A stretch of DNA of 64,000 nucleotides, taken from positions 57,388 to 121,387 of the forward strand of contig JBOEGN010000018.1 of the NCBI GenBank assembly GCA_050633445.1. Reading direction: 5' to 3'. The notes under the pieces were generated by a model. That model made no database searches. It was given only the letters and a program-made list of their open reading frames with translations, and was not told the origin of the DNA. Shown here one piece after another: positions 1-8,889 of the stretch. The DNA is from Thalassobius sp050633445 (lineage in GTDB: Bacteria; Pseudomonadota; Alphaproteobacteria; Rhodobacterales; Rhodobacteraceae). Position numbers and translations under genes: made by a program. Position 1 is the first letter of the stretch. Every line of letters begins with the position of its first letter.

Positions 1-106
1 GGATCAATACGCAGGACATCGACCACTTGTCGATTGTCCGCCACCATTTTGGAAGTACGGGTTCGCCCTGCCTTACAGGCACCGAACCATAGACCATCTC
101 AGTCAT
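1..106 (-). CDS. ftsW: FtsW, lipid II polymerase/flippase-type SEDS protein (partial, N-terminus only)
   Basis: Only the first 35 codons lie in the window; the gene runs off the left edge. Read from the complement of 104-106, the translation begins MTEMVYGSVPVRQGE and continues into LPKWWRTIDKW. I recognise this as the cytoplasmic N-terminus of Roseobacter-type FtsW, just before the first membrane segment. FtsW is a septal peptidoglycan glycosyltransferase that works with FtsI. Its place, on the same strand beyond murD, fits the standard murD-ftsW-murG order of dcw clusters. It is separated from murD by a plus-strand flavoprotein gene, so it probably needs its own promoter in the 107-263 spacer. 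No strong Shine-Dalgarno sequence is visible. The call rests on a short stretch plus context. Confidence 0.75.
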   Translation of the reverse strand, partial: MTEMVYGSVPVRQGEPVLPKWWRTIDKWSMSCVLI

Positions 107-263
107 GGGATACCGCCGTTTCTGCCTCTGCTTTGCCCCTTTGCGGGGTCTCATTCGGCAACTGTACCGAATCACGTGCTTCGGGGCCAGAGATAAAAAC
201 CGTCCGGCGCCGCCCAATCAGCAAGCCCTTGCCAATCTCTGCCACTTCAGGCAGGCGAGGCAG

Positions 264-1442
264 ATGGACTATGATACGTTAATCCTTGGTGCAGGAGCCG
301 CCGGCCTGATGTGTGCCGCCCATGCGGGTGGGCGCTGTTTGGTCTTGGACCACGCCAAATCTGCGGGCGAAAAGATCCGCATTTCCGGTGGCGGGCGCTG
401 CAATTTTACCAACATGTATGCGGAACCGGGCAATTTCCTGTCCGCGAACCCGCATTTCGTAAAATCCGCCCTGGCGCGCTATACCCAGTGGGACTTCATC
501 GAGCTGGTCGGCAAGCACGGCATCGCCTGGCATGAAAAAACGCTGGGGCAACTGTTCTGCGATGGCTCAGCCAAGCAGATCGTCGCGATGTTGCTAGAGG
601 AAGCCGCCAAGGCAGATGCCACCGTCTGGCTGCAGGCGGGGATCGTCAACGTTGCGCGCGAGGAAAGCGGATTTCGCGTAGTTACCGAGAACAACGGTCG
701 CCGCAAAACCGTAACCGCACGCAATCTGGTGGTGGCGACGGGCGGAAAATCCATCCCCAAGATGGGCGCGACCGGGCTGGCCTATGACATCGCGCGACAG
801 TTTGGGCTAAGCGTGACCGACACCCGCCCCGGCCTGGTGCCGCTGACCTTTCCGCCAGACCGTTTCGCGGGACTGGCCGGAGTGTCCCTCCCCGTGCGCG
901 CTAGTGCCAACGGGACGAGTTTCGACGAGAGTTTGCTGTTCACCCACCGAGGTATTTCCGGGCCTGCGGTGCTGCAAATCTCTTCGTTCTGGAACGAGGG
1001 CGGCGACATCAAAGTGAACCTTTTGCCCGGCGCAAATGCCTACGAAACCCTGCGTAACCTGCGGCAAACGGCAGGACGGAAGAACCTAACGACCATGTTC
1101 GCCCAGATTCTGCCCGCACGTTTGGCGGACCATCTGAGCACCGAGTGGAATCTGACCGGAAATCTGGCTGATCAGAGTGACAAATCCCTGAAGGCCCTTG
1201 CGGATCGCATACATGGCTGGACGCTAACCCCCGCCGGATCCGAGGGCTATCGCACCGCAGAAGTCACGCTGGGTGGCATTGATACGGACGCGCTGAACTC
1301 GGCCACGATGGAGGCTAAGTCCGTGCCTGGATTGTATTTTATCGGCGAATCTGTCGACGTGACCGGCTGGCTGGGCGGGTTCAACTTCCAATGGGCTTGG
1401 TCATCGGGCTGGGCCGCCGGACAGGCAATCGCCAGAGGGTGA
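264..1442 (+). CDS. HI0933-family NAD(P)/FAD-dependent flavoprotein (YhiN-like)
   Basis: The protein has 392 residues if started at the ATG at 264, preceded by AGGCGAGG; in-frame ATGs further upstream add an unlikely basic tail. It opens with the dinucleotide fold YDTLILGAGAAGLMCA and has the family's ISGGGRCNFTN segment near residue 50. The C-terminal block around FIGESVDVTGWLGGFNFQWA is typical of the HI0933/YhiN family. These are FAD-binding oxidoreductases of unknown substrate, so no reaction can be assigned. The gene is on the plus strand inside an otherwise minus-strand dcw cluster, divergent from ftsW and convergent with murD. Its 3' end meets murD across a 66-base spacer holding two hairpins and a repeat-like motif. 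Confidence 0.85.
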   Translation: MDYDTLILGAGAAGLMCAAHAGGRCLVLDHAKSAGEKIRISGGGRCNFTNMYAEPGNFLSANPHFVKSALARYTQWDFIELVGKHGIAWHEKTLGQLFCDGSAKQIVAMLLEEAAKADATVWLQAGIVNVAREESGFRVVTENNGRRKTVTARNLVVATGGKSIPKMGATGLAYDIARQFGLSVTDTRPGLVPLTFPPDRFAGLAGVSLPVRASANGTSFDESLLFTHRGISGPAVLQISSFWNEGGDIKVNLLPGANAYETLRNLRQTAGRKNLTTMFAQILPARLADHLSTEWNLTGNLADQSDKSLKALADRIHGWTLTPAGSEGYRTAEVTLGGIDTDALNSATMEAKSVPGLYFIGESVDVTGWLGGFNFQWAWSSGWAAGQAIARG

Positions 1443-1451
1443 TGTGCCAAA

Positions 1452-1508
1452 GGGGGCTCTGCCCCCACGCCTTCGGCGTTCCCCCGGGATATTTGAAAAA
1501 AGAAGAAG
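1452..1508. repeat. Double hairpin plus GGATATTTGAAAAAAGAAGAAG-type intergenic motif
   Basis: Between the convergent HI0933-type gene and murD lie two perfect small hairpins. The first is GGGGGC-TCT-GCCCCC (1452-1466) and the second ACGCC-TTC-GGCGT (1467-1479). They are followed by CCCCCGGGATATTTG and then AAAAAAGAAGAAG (to 1508). A diverged copy of the last part occurs at 2964-2987 in the opposite orientation. From memory, similar strings recur between genes in Rhodobacterales genomes. A role as a bidirectional terminator or a REP-like element is inference. Confidence 0.6.
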
Positions 1509-2909
1509 TCAGTCGAGAGCCGCGCGGACACAATTGGTGAAATCCTCGCCGCGCTTTTCGAAATTGTCGTATTGATCAAAGCTTGCAGCAGCCGGGGCCA
1601 ACAGGACTGTATCGCCGGGCTTCGCCTCGGCCTTAGCGCGGGTGACGGCGGTTTGCATGTCCGTGCACACCTCGGCGTCGATCCCATCAAGTTGCATCGC
1701 GAAATGCGCGGCCTCACGACCGATGACATAGGCCTTTTTCACATTGCCTGCTGCGGCCTGAAGCTGCTCCAAACCGCCTTCTTTTTCCAATCCCCCACAA
1801 ATCCAGCGAATATTCTGAAAGGCTTGCAAGGCTTTGGCGGCACTGTCCACATTGGTGGCCTTGGAATCGTTCACAAAGCGCACGCCATCGGCTTCTGCGA
1901 TGGTCTGGCTGCGATGCGGCAGGCCTTGGAAGGTGTGGAACGCATCCTCGATCAACCGCGGAGACAGGTTAAGCGCACGACACGCAGCATAGGCCGCGCA
2001 AGCGTTTTGGTGGTTATGTGCGCCGGGCAACCCCGTGATCTGACGCAGGTCGATCGAGCCCGCCTGACGGCCCTTACGGTATTCGCTCAGAAACCCTTTG
2101 CGCGCCCAAACCTGCCAGCCAGGGCCGGTGAGCTTACGATCGACAGAGACCTGGATCACCCGCGCATCCGCCGCCCCTTCGTACAGTTGGTTGGCCAGGT
2201 ACTGCCCCTCGGGTTCGTCCACGCCAATGATCGCGCGATCCGGCCCGCCTTCGGCAAAGAGACGCCGCTTGGCCGCGAAATACCCGCCCATACCACCGTG
2301 GCGATCCAGATGATCGGGGCTGAGGTTGGTGAACACGGCCACATCCGGCGTCAGTGCGCGGGCCAGATCCGTTTGATAGCTGGAGAGTTCCAACACCACC
2401 ACGCCGCCATCTCCGGGTGGGTCAATGTCCAGCACCCCGCGTCCGATATTGCCCGCCAATTGCGCGGCGCGCCCCGCCTCGGTCAGCACATGGTGGATCA
2501 ACGCGGATGTTGTGGACTTGCCGTTCGATCCGGTCACCGCAATCACGCGTGGCGGAGTTTCAAAATTGTCCCATTCCCCCGACGCAACAGAGCGGAAAAA
2601 CAGACCGATATCATTGTCCACAGGAACCCCAGCGGCCCAGGCTGCGACGATCACCCTATTCGGCTCGGGATAGAGATGCGGTATACCCGGCGAAACGATC
2701 AGACTGGCCACCCCGTCAAAAGCACCCTGCTTCTTCAGGTCAAGGATTTGAAAACCTTCGGCTTCTGCCGCCTCGCGCGCGGACGGGTTGTCGTCCCAAC
2801 AAATGGGCACGGCCCCGCCAGCCTGCAAAGCTCGCGCCGTCGCCAGCCCCGAGCGTCCCAATCCAAGAACCGCCACTTTCTGGCCTTCGAACCCTTTGAC
2901 TGGAATCAT
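1509..2909 (-). CDS. murD: UDP-N-acetylmuramoyl-L-alanine--D-glutamate ligase
   Basis: MurD adds D-glutamate to UDP-MurNAc-L-Ala in the cytoplasm, the second amino-acid step of peptidoglycan precursor synthesis. The 466-residue protein starts at 2909, which has an AGAGGAGAA site just upstream; an alternative start 12 codons earlier lacks one. An N-terminal Rossmann motif VLGLGRSG lies near residue 14. The Mur-ligase ATP loop GSNGKST is at about 127-133. The conserved LPGAHNHQNACAAYA and HRSQTIAE segments follow. Length and motifs are those of a normal MurD. It is the last contiguous gene of the minus-strand dcw run, about 120 bases beyond mraY, and is flanked on both sides by copies of a repeated intergenic motif. 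Confidence 0.97.
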   Translation of the reverse strand: MIPVKGFEGQKVAVLGLGRSGLATARALQAGGAVPICWDDNPSAREAAEAEGFQILDLKKQGAFDGVASLIVSPGIPHLYPEPNRVIVAAWAAGVPVDNDIGLFFRSVASGEWDNFETPPRVIAVTGSNGKSTTSALIHHVLTEAGRAAQLAGNIGRGVLDIDPPGDGGVVVLELSSYQTDLARALTPDVAVFTNLSPDHLDRHGGMGGYFAAKRRLFAEGGPDRAIIGVDEPEGQYLANQLYEGAADARVIQVSVDRKLTGPGWQVWARKGFLSEYRKGRQAGSIDLRQITGLPGAHNHQNACAAYAACRALNLSPRLIEDAFHTFQGLPHRSQTIAEADGVRFVNDSKATNVDSAAKALQAFQNIRWICGGLEKEGGLEQLQAAAGNVKKAYVIGREAAHFAMQLDGIDAEVCTDMQTAVTRAKAEAKPGDTVLLAPAAASFDQYDNFEKRGEDFTNCVRAALD

Positions 2910-2963
2910 TCCGGCTTCTCCTCTAAAGGCCCTGCGCAACCACAAGACCTGATCGCCTCATCT

Positions 2964-2987
2964 CGCTTCTTCTTGGCCTAAATACCC
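2964..2987 (-). repeat. Second copy of the intergenic motif (GGGTATTTAGGCCAAGAAGAAG)
   Basis: On the minus strand this reads GGGTATTTAGGCCAAGAAGAAG followed by CG, matching the GGATATTTGAAAAAAGAAGAAG string at 1487-1508 in its start and end. It lies in the mraY-murD spacer. The copy here has no hairpin pair before it. The function is unknown; a repeated element is the simplest reading. Confidence 0.5.
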
Positions 2988-3029
2988 AATGCGCACCAGC
3001 TCAACCAGCGCCTCGTTTCGGAAAAACGC

Positions 3030-4112
3030 TTAGCGGACCTTCAGCGTGGCCAGACCGATCATGGCCAGGATCAGCGCGATGATCCAGAACCGGATCACGA
3101 TCTGAGGCTCGGCCCAGCCCTTTTTCTCATAATGGTGATGGATCGGGGCCATCAAGAAAACGCGTTTGCCGGTGCGTTTGAAATACAGCACTTGGATGAT
3201 CACCGACAGCGCCTCGACCACGAACAGCCCGCCGACAATGGCCAGGACGATCTCGTGTTTGGTGGCCACGGCGATCGCGCCCAAAGCCCCGCCCAAGGCA
3301 AGGGATCCGGTGTCGCCCATGAAAACAGCGGCGGGCGGCGCGTTATACCACAGAAAGCCCAAGCCTCCGCCGACAAGACCCGCCACAAAAATCAGGATCT
3401 CGCCCGTGCCCGGCACATAATGCACGTCCAGATACTCGGTAAAGTCGACGCGGCCGACGGCATAAGCGATCACGCCCAGCGTGGCGCTGGCGATCATCAC
3501 CGGCATGATGGCCAGCCCGTCCAGCCCGTCCGTCAGGTTCACCGCATTGGCCGAGCCGACGATCACGATCATCCCGAAGGGGATAAAGACAAAGCCCAGG
3601 TTGATCAGCGTGTCCTTGAACACCGGCAGGGCCAGTTTGTATTGCAGCGCCTCGGGGTGGTACATCGTCGCCCAATAGCCCGCGATGCCCGAAATCAAAA
3701 AGCCCAGCAAAAGCCGTATCTTACCCGGCACGCCTGCGGTGTTTTGCTTGCTGACCTTGGCAAAGTCATCGGCGAACCCGATCAGGCCAAACGCCATCGT
3801 CACGAACAGCACCAGCCACACAAACGGGTTGTCCAGACGCGCCCAAAGCAAAGTCGAGGTCAGCAGCGCCCCCACGATCAGCAGCCCGCCCATGGTGGGG
3901 GTGCCGGCCTTGACGAAATGGCCCTCGGGGCCGTCATCGCGGATCGGTTGGCCTTTGCCCTGCTTGCGCCGCAACACGTTGATCAGCGGCTGACCAAAGA
4001 TAAAACCAAAGATCAGCGCCGTCATGAACGCCCCGCCCGACCGGAAGGTGATGTAGCGAAACAGGTTAAAGAAATCGCCACCATCCGACAGCTCGGTCAG
4101 CCAATAGAGCAT
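3030..4112 (-). CDS. mraY: Phospho-N-acetylmuramoyl-pentapeptide transferase
   Basis: MraY transfers phospho-MurNAc-pentapeptide to undecaprenyl phosphate at the inner membrane, making lipid I. The 360-residue protein is strongly hydrophobic with about ten membrane segments. Family landmarks are GTPTMGGLLI near residue 70, FADDFAKV, the catalytic region NAVNLTDGLDGLA, and VFMGDTGSLALGG. The C-terminal MAPIHHHYEKKGW is the MraY-type histidine motif. Start and length are typical. It lies 48 bases after murF on the same strand, within the dcw operon. Confidence 0.97.
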   Translation of the reverse strand: MLYWLTELSDGGDFFNLFRYITFRSGGAFMTALIFGFIFGQPLINVLRRKQGKGQPIRDDGPEGHFVKAGTPTMGGLLIVGALLTSTLLWARLDNPFVWLVLFVTMAFGLIGFADDFAKVSKQNTAGVPGKIRLLLGFLISGIAGYWATMYHPEALQYKLALPVFKDTLINLGFVFIPFGMIVIVGSANAVNLTDGLDGLAIMPVMIASATLGVIAYAVGRVDFTEYLDVHYVPGTGEILIFVAGLVGGGLGFLWYNAPPAAVFMGDTGSLALGGALGAIAVATKHEIVLAIVGGLFVVEALSVIIQVLYFKRTGKRVFLMAPIHHHYEKKGWAEPQIVIRFWIIALILAMIGLATLKVR

Positions 4113-4160
4113 GTATTCAGTCCTTCCAGTCCGGTGCCGACGTCGATTTCGGCCCTTGCT

Positions 4161-5594
4161 TTATTCAGGTTGGGGGGTCCCTTGGCGCAGTTTCTTGATG
4201 GCGTCAACAACAAGGGACACTTTGCTGCCCTTTGACCCCTTCACCAGCACCACATCACCGGCATCAATCAGCCGATGCGCGCGCGCAGCCATGGTTTTCG
4301 CCTCTTCTGTCCAATCGCCACGCTTATTAACGGGCAGTTTCGACCAAAGCGTGTTCATGCGTGGCCCGACGCAATGAATGATGTCGATATCTTGGACATA
4401 GGGCAATTCGGCGATCAGAGCGTGCAGTTCGATTTCGTCGGGGCCCAGTTCCAGCATGTCGCCCAGAATGGCAACGCGGCGACCTTGCGGCAAACGACCG
4501 ACGCCGTCGACGGGATGCGCGGCGGCTAACACCTCGAGCGCAGCGGCCATCGACGTCGGATTGGCGTTGAAGGCATCGTCGATCAGCTCCATCGCCTGAT
4601 CTTCCATCACTTTGTCCAGCTGGATGCGTTCGCGGAACCCGCGCCCCGCTGGCGGCACCCAATGCGCAATGTCGCTGGCCGCCATGGTCGTATCCATCCC
4701 CAGCGCCTGCGTCACCGCCATCACCCCCATCGCGTTGACGGCAAAGTGCCGCCCGGCCGCCATGACCTTGAACAGCACCGGCCTGCGCCAAGCGCGCCCT
4801 TGCGCAATCGTCACGTCATCCACCAAGGCGACATCCGTCAGACGGTGATGGTTGCGTTGCGCCTCGCCAAAGGTGATCAGCTGCGCCCCATAGCGGCGCG
4901 CGGTGTCCTCGAGGATAGGGCTGGTCGGCAGGTCGCCATTCACCACGGCCACACCGCCGGGTTCTAACCCCTCAAAGATGCTGGCCTTTTCATGGGCGAT
5001 GCCATCCAGATTCTCAAAGGCCTCCAGATGGGCGGCGGCGACTGTCGTGATCATCGCCACATGCGGCCGCGCCAGTCGCGCCAGCGGAGCGATCTCTCCG
5101 GGGTTGCTCATGCCGATTTCGATCACGGCATAGGCGCTGTCCGCTGGCATCCGTGCCAATGTCAGCGGCACGCCCCAATGATTGTTATAGCTGGCCTCGG
5201 CGGCGTGGGTTTTGCCCTGCCCGCCCAGAACCGTACGCAACATTTCCTTGGTCGAGGTTTTGCCGACGGACCCGGTGACGGCAACGATCTGCGCCTTTGT
5301 ACGTGCCCGCGCGGCGGTGGCCAGATCTTCGAGCGCGGCCAAGACATCGGGTACAATCAACAACGGGGCATCCGCGGAAACACCATCGGGCGCATGGCTG
5401 ACCAATGCAGCCCCGGCGCCTTTCTCCAAAGCTTGCGCAACGAAGTCGTGACCATCGCGCGCAGCCTTCAACGCGACGAACAGATCCCCGCGCTGAAGTG
5501 TCCGTGTGTCGATCGAGACTCCATCGACGGCCCAATCGCCCACGACGCGCCCACCCGTTGCGGCGGCGGCCTCTGCGGCAGTCCAAAGGCTCAT
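4161..5594 (-). CDS. murF: UDP-N-acetylmuramoyl-tripeptide--D-alanyl-D-alanine ligase
   Basis: MurF adds D-Ala-D-Ala to the UDP-MurNAc tripeptide, the last cytoplasmic step of precursor assembly. The 477-residue protein carries the N-terminal Mur domain (GVSIDTRTLQRGDLFVALKA), the ATP loop GSVGKTS at about 108-114, and the central ligase motif ASYNNHWGVPLTLARM. The C-terminal domain has DDAFNANPTSMAAAL and ILGDMLELG. The start codon overlaps the murE stop as ATGA, implying translational coupling. No anomalies are visible. Confidence 0.96.
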   Translation of the reverse strand: MSLWTAAEAAAATGGRVVGDWAVDGVSIDTRTLQRGDLFVALKAARDGHDFVAQALEKGAGAALVSHAPDGVSADAPLLIVPDVLAALEDLATAARARTKAQIVAVTGSVGKTSTKEMLRTVLGGQGKTHAAEASYNNHWGVPLTLARMPADSAYAVIEIGMSNPGEIAPLARLARPHVAMITTVAAAHLEAFENLDGIAHEKASIFEGLEPGGVAVVNGDLPTSPILEDTARRYGAQLITFGEAQRNHHRLTDVALVDDVTIAQGRAWRRPVLFKVMAAGRHFAVNAMGVMAVTQALGMDTTMAASDIAHWVPPAGRGFRERIQLDKVMEDQAMELIDDAFNANPTSMAAALEVLAAAHPVDGVGRLPQGRRVAILGDMLELGPDEIELHALIAELPYVQDIDIIHCVGPRMNTLWSKLPVNKRGDWTEEAKTMAARAHRLIDAGDVVLVKGSKGSKVSLVVDAIKKLRQGTPQPE

Positions 5595-7075
5595 GCCAAT
5601 CCCCCGTCCAGCGCCATCACGGCCATACTGGCTTGTTCCACATCATCAAAGGGCAGCACGTCGTCGCCAACGATCTGTCCGACTTCATGCCCTTTGCCGG
5701 CGATCAACAGCGCATCGCCCGGCCCTAATGCGTCAACGCCACGCAGGATCGCCTCGGCCCGGTCACCGATCTCCATCGCGTCAGGACAGCCCAGCATGAC
5801 GGCCTGCCGGATCACTGCCGGATCTTCCGAGCGGGGGTTGTCATCGGTCACGATCACCAGATCAGCATTCGCCGCTGCCGCTTGCCCCATCAAAGGCCGT
5901 TTGGTCGCGTCACGATCTCCGCCGGCCCCAACGATGGCCACCAGACGCCCCATCACATGAGGGCGCATCGCCTGGAGCGCAGTCGAAACCGCATCGGGCG
6001 TATGCGCGTAATCGACAAAAACCGATGCGCCATTTTCCCGTGCTGCAGCCAGTTGCATCCGTCCGCGCACTCCTTTGAGATGGGGCAAGGTTTCGAACAC
6101 ACGCTCGGGGTCCTCGCCGCAGCCAATGACCAGCGCGGCGGCCAGCAAAACATTCTCGGCCTGAAACCCTCCGATCAAGGGCAGATGACACATATGCACC
6201 TGTTCTTCATAGGAAAACCGGATCTGTTGACCGGTTGCTTCGTACCGCTGCCCAAGCAAACGCAGACGCGCCTGATCGCTGCGCCCGACCGTCAGAACCG
6301 CCTGCCCGCGCGAGCCCGCAATCCGCGCCATATCTGACCCGCGCGGATCGTCGATATTGATCACGGCGACCCCATCCTCGGACAGGACACGGTCGAACAG
6401 GCCGGCCTTGGCGTTGAAATAGTCTTCGAAGGTTTTGTGATAGTCCAGATGGTCTTGCGTAAAGTTGGTGAACCCCGCCGCACGCAGATGCACACCGTCC
6501 AATCGGCGTTGCGCTAACCCGTGACTGGACGCCTCCATCGCGGCATGAGTCACCCCTGCATGAGCGATCTTGGACAACATCCGGTGCAGGGTCACAGGTT
6601 CGGGCGTGGTATGGGCCAAGGGCGCCTGAAACGCCCCCTCAACCCCGGTGGTGCCCAAGTTCACCGCATCATGTCCCAGCTCGGCCCAGATCATCCGCGC
6701 AAAGGTCGAGACCGAGGTTTTTCCGTTCGTGCCCGTCACCGCAATCATCACGGGGGGCTGCGCACCGAACCAAAGCGCCGCGCTATAGGCCAGGGTCTGT
6801 CGCGGGTCTTCGGCGATGATCAGCGCAGCATCCGACATGGCCAGGGCAGCAGCGGCCAGTCGCGCGCCCTCGGCATCGGTCAGAATGGCGGTTGCGCCGT
6901 ATTCCAAAGCAGTTTCGATATAGGCGGCGCCGTGAACTGTGGTGCCAGGCAGGGCCGCAAACAAGAACCCCGGAGCGACCTCGCGGCTGTCCACCGCAAC
7001 ACCCGAGATTACCGCATCACGACCAGCCTGCGCCGTCAGCCCAAGTTCCGAAAGAGATTTCACCTGCCCTGACAT
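5591..7075 (-). CDS. murE: UDP-N-acetylmuramoyl-L-alanyl-D-glutamate--2,6-diaminopimelate ligase
   Basis: MurE adds the third peptide residue to UDP-MurNAc-L-Ala-D-Glu. The 494-residue protein has the ATP loop GTNGKTS at about 115-121 and the conserved TTPEPVTLHRML stretch. The DNPR motif (DNPRSEDP, residue 412 onward) marks meso-diaminopimelate specificity rather than lysine, by family knowledge. The C-terminal IAGKGHE motif is intact. It starts 29 bases after ftsI and overlaps murF by four bases. The predicted peptidoglycan is the ordinary Gram-negative DAP type. Confidence 0.97.
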   Translation of the reverse strand: MSGQVKSLSELGLTAQAGRDAVISGVAVDSREVAPGFLFAALPGTTVHGAAYIETALEYGATAILTDAEGARLAAAALAMSDAALIIAEDPRQTLAYSAALWFGAQPPVMIAVTGTNGKTSVSTFARMIWAELGHDAVNLGTTGVEGAFQAPLAHTTPEPVTLHRMLSKIAHAGVTHAAMEASSHGLAQRRLDGVHLRAAGFTNFTQDHLDYHKTFEDYFNAKAGLFDRVLSEDGVAVINIDDPRGSDMARIAGSRGQAVLTVGRSDQARLRLLGQRYEATGQQIRFSYEEQVHMCHLPLIGGFQAENVLLAAALVIGCGEDPERVFETLPHLKGVRGRMQLAAARENGASVFVDYAHTPDAVSTALQAMRPHVMGRLVAIVGAGGDRDATKRPLMGQAAAANADLVIVTDDNPRSEDPAVIRQAVMLGCPDAMEIGDRAEAILRGVDALGPGDALLIAGKGHEVGQIVGDDVLPFDDVEQASMAVMALDGGLA

Positions 7076-7104
7076 TGCTGCGCCTTCCTGGCCCGTTTTC
7101 CGAC

Positions 7105-8889
7105 CTAATTAGATGTCAGCGTTATATCAGCCCGGCCCTCGGGTTCAATCGTGGGCCGTAACCCCAACATAGGCGCGATCCGGCGGATCATCTCGGCGGC
7201 GACGGGCACAGCGGTCCAACCTGCTGTTCGGCGCGGCTCGGGGCCCGTGGTGTCAACGGGTTCGTCCAGCGTCACCACCAGCACATATTTGGGATCATGC
7301 ACCGGGAACATGCTGGCAAAGGTCGCGATCACCTTGTCATCATAGTAGCCGCCACCGTTTTCCTTGGGCTTGTCAGCGGTGCCGGTTTTGCCCGCAACGG
7401 CATAGCCATCCACCTGGCCAAAGCTGGCAGTGCCTTCGGTCACGACCTTGCGCAGCATATAGCGCGAGGCCTCGGCCGCCTGCGCTGAAATCACACGCTC
7501 GCCCCGCTGAGGGTCAGACCGGCGCAAGATAGTCGGCGTCACCTGAAAACCGCCATTGGCAATCGCGGCATAGCCCGTGGCCAAGTGCAGCGGTGTGGCC
7601 GACAAGCCGTGACCATAGGAAATGGTCATGGTCGACAGTTCAGACCAGTTGGCGGGTAGCAGGGGTTTGCCGCCACTGGCCTCGGTGATCTCAAGCGGCG
7701 TCGGTTTGAAAAATCCCAACCCCTTGAGGAAGGCCTTTTGCCGTTCCACACCGATCATCTGAGCAATCCGCGCAGTCCCGATATTCGAGGATTTCACAAT
7801 CACTTTGGTCGTGGTCAAGGACGAGCCATAGTTGTGGAAATCGCGAATGCGGTGTTTCCCCCAACGCAAGGGGCCGCGCGTATCGATTTCGGTGTTGGGA
7901 TTGACCAAACCCAGCTCCATCGCTTGAGCGGCGGCAAAAATCTTGAAGGTCGAGCCCAGCTCGTACACGCCCTGAACCGCTCGGTTAAACAATGGACTAT
8001 CGGCAGCGTGGCCCTTGGTCGGCGGGCGCGGACGGTCGTTAGGATCGAAATCCGGCAACGAAACCAGAGAGATAACCTCGCCCGTATGCACATCCATCAA
8101 CACGGCGGCGGCGCCTTTGGCATTCATCAAGCGCATCCCGCCGGACAGAACACGCTCCACCGCGTCCTGAACCGCAAGATCCAGAGACAGCTGCAAAGGT
8201 TTCTCGGCGCGGGCTGGATCGCGCAGATAGTCATCGAACATCCGCTCGACACCGGCCACACCGATCACCTCGGCTGCGTTTACGTCTTCGACACCAAAGC
8301 TGGCCCCACCCATTACATGAGCGGCCAGTTTTCCGTTGGGATACAGCCGCATTTCGCGGGGGCCAAACAGCAGCCCGGGTTCGCCGATATCATGCACCGC
8401 CTGCTTCTGCTCGGGGCTGAGCTTGCGGCGCAGCCACAGGAATTTACGCTTGCCGGTGAATTGCTTGAGCAGCTTTTCTTCGGTCAGTTCGGGGAACATC
8501 TGCGCCAATTCACGGGCCGCGCGTTCCGGCTCGATCATGATCGGCGGCTTGGCGTACAGCGAGTATGTCTCGATATTCGTGGCCAAAATCCGGCCCTGAC
8601 GATCCACGATATCGGCACGTTGCGCACGAATATCGGCCCCGGCGACGCTGGCGCGCGGCTCGGTCGGTTCAGTCGAGGCCAAAACCCCCATCCGCAGCCC
8701 GATCACCGCATACGCACAGAAAAACGTCATTGCCAGGATCAGCAAACGGCTTTCAGCACGCGAGCGTGCCTTGTCGCGCATCTCTTCATGGCGCACGCGG
8801 ATGTTTTCGCGCTCGATCGCGTCGGGGTTTTCACCCTTGCTTCGGGCATCCAGAATACGCGCCAAGGGACGCAGCGGTGTACGGATCAT
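7105..8889 (-). CDS. ftsI: Penicillin-binding protein 3, septal peptidoglycan transpeptidase
   Basis: FtsI cross-links septal peptidoglycan with FtsW. The 594-residue protein has a basic cytoplasmic N-terminus and one membrane segment at about 49-70. A class B PBP dimerisation domain follows, with IVDRQGRILATN near 95-106. The transpeptidase domain shows the catalytic serine in STFK (S313), the SSN triad at 367-369, and KTGTA at 501-505. All three active-site motifs are intact. It overlaps ftsL by four bases (ATGA), so the two are probably translationally coupled. Confidence 0.96.
   Translation of the reverse strand: MIRTPLRPLARILDARSKGENPDAIERENIRVRHEEMRDKARSRAESRLLILAMTFFCAYAVIGLRMGVLASTEPTEPRASVAGADIRAQRADIVDRQGRILATNIETYSLYAKPPIMIEPERAARELAQMFPELTEEKLLKQFTGKRKFLWLRRKLSPEQKQAVHDIGEPGLLFGPREMRLYPNGKLAAHVMGGASFGVEDVNAAEVIGVAGVERMFDDYLRDPARAEKPLQLSLDLAVQDAVERVLSGGMRLMNAKGAAAVLMDVHTGEVISLVSLPDFDPNDRPRPPTKGHAADSPLFNRAVQGVYELGSTFKIFAAAQAMELGLVNPNTEIDTRGPLRWGKHRIRDFHNYGSSLTTTKVIVKSSNIGTARIAQMIGVERQKAFLKGLGFFKPTPLEITEASGGKPLLPANWSELSTMTISYGHGLSATPLHLATGYAAIANGGFQVTPTILRRSDPQRGERVISAQAAEASRYMLRKVVTEGTASFGQVDGYAVAGKTGTADKPKENGGGYYDDKVIATFASMFPVHDPKYVLVVTLDEPVDTTGPEPRRTAGWTAVPVAAEMIRRIAPMLGLRPTIEPEGRADITLTSN

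Noticed and set aside
107..284. A minus-strand frame without stops between ftsW and the flavoprotein gene, reading LPEVAEIGKGLLIG...
   Set aside because: It has no ATG or GTG start, stops just before ftsW, and overlaps the first codons of the flavoprotein; best explained as spacer.
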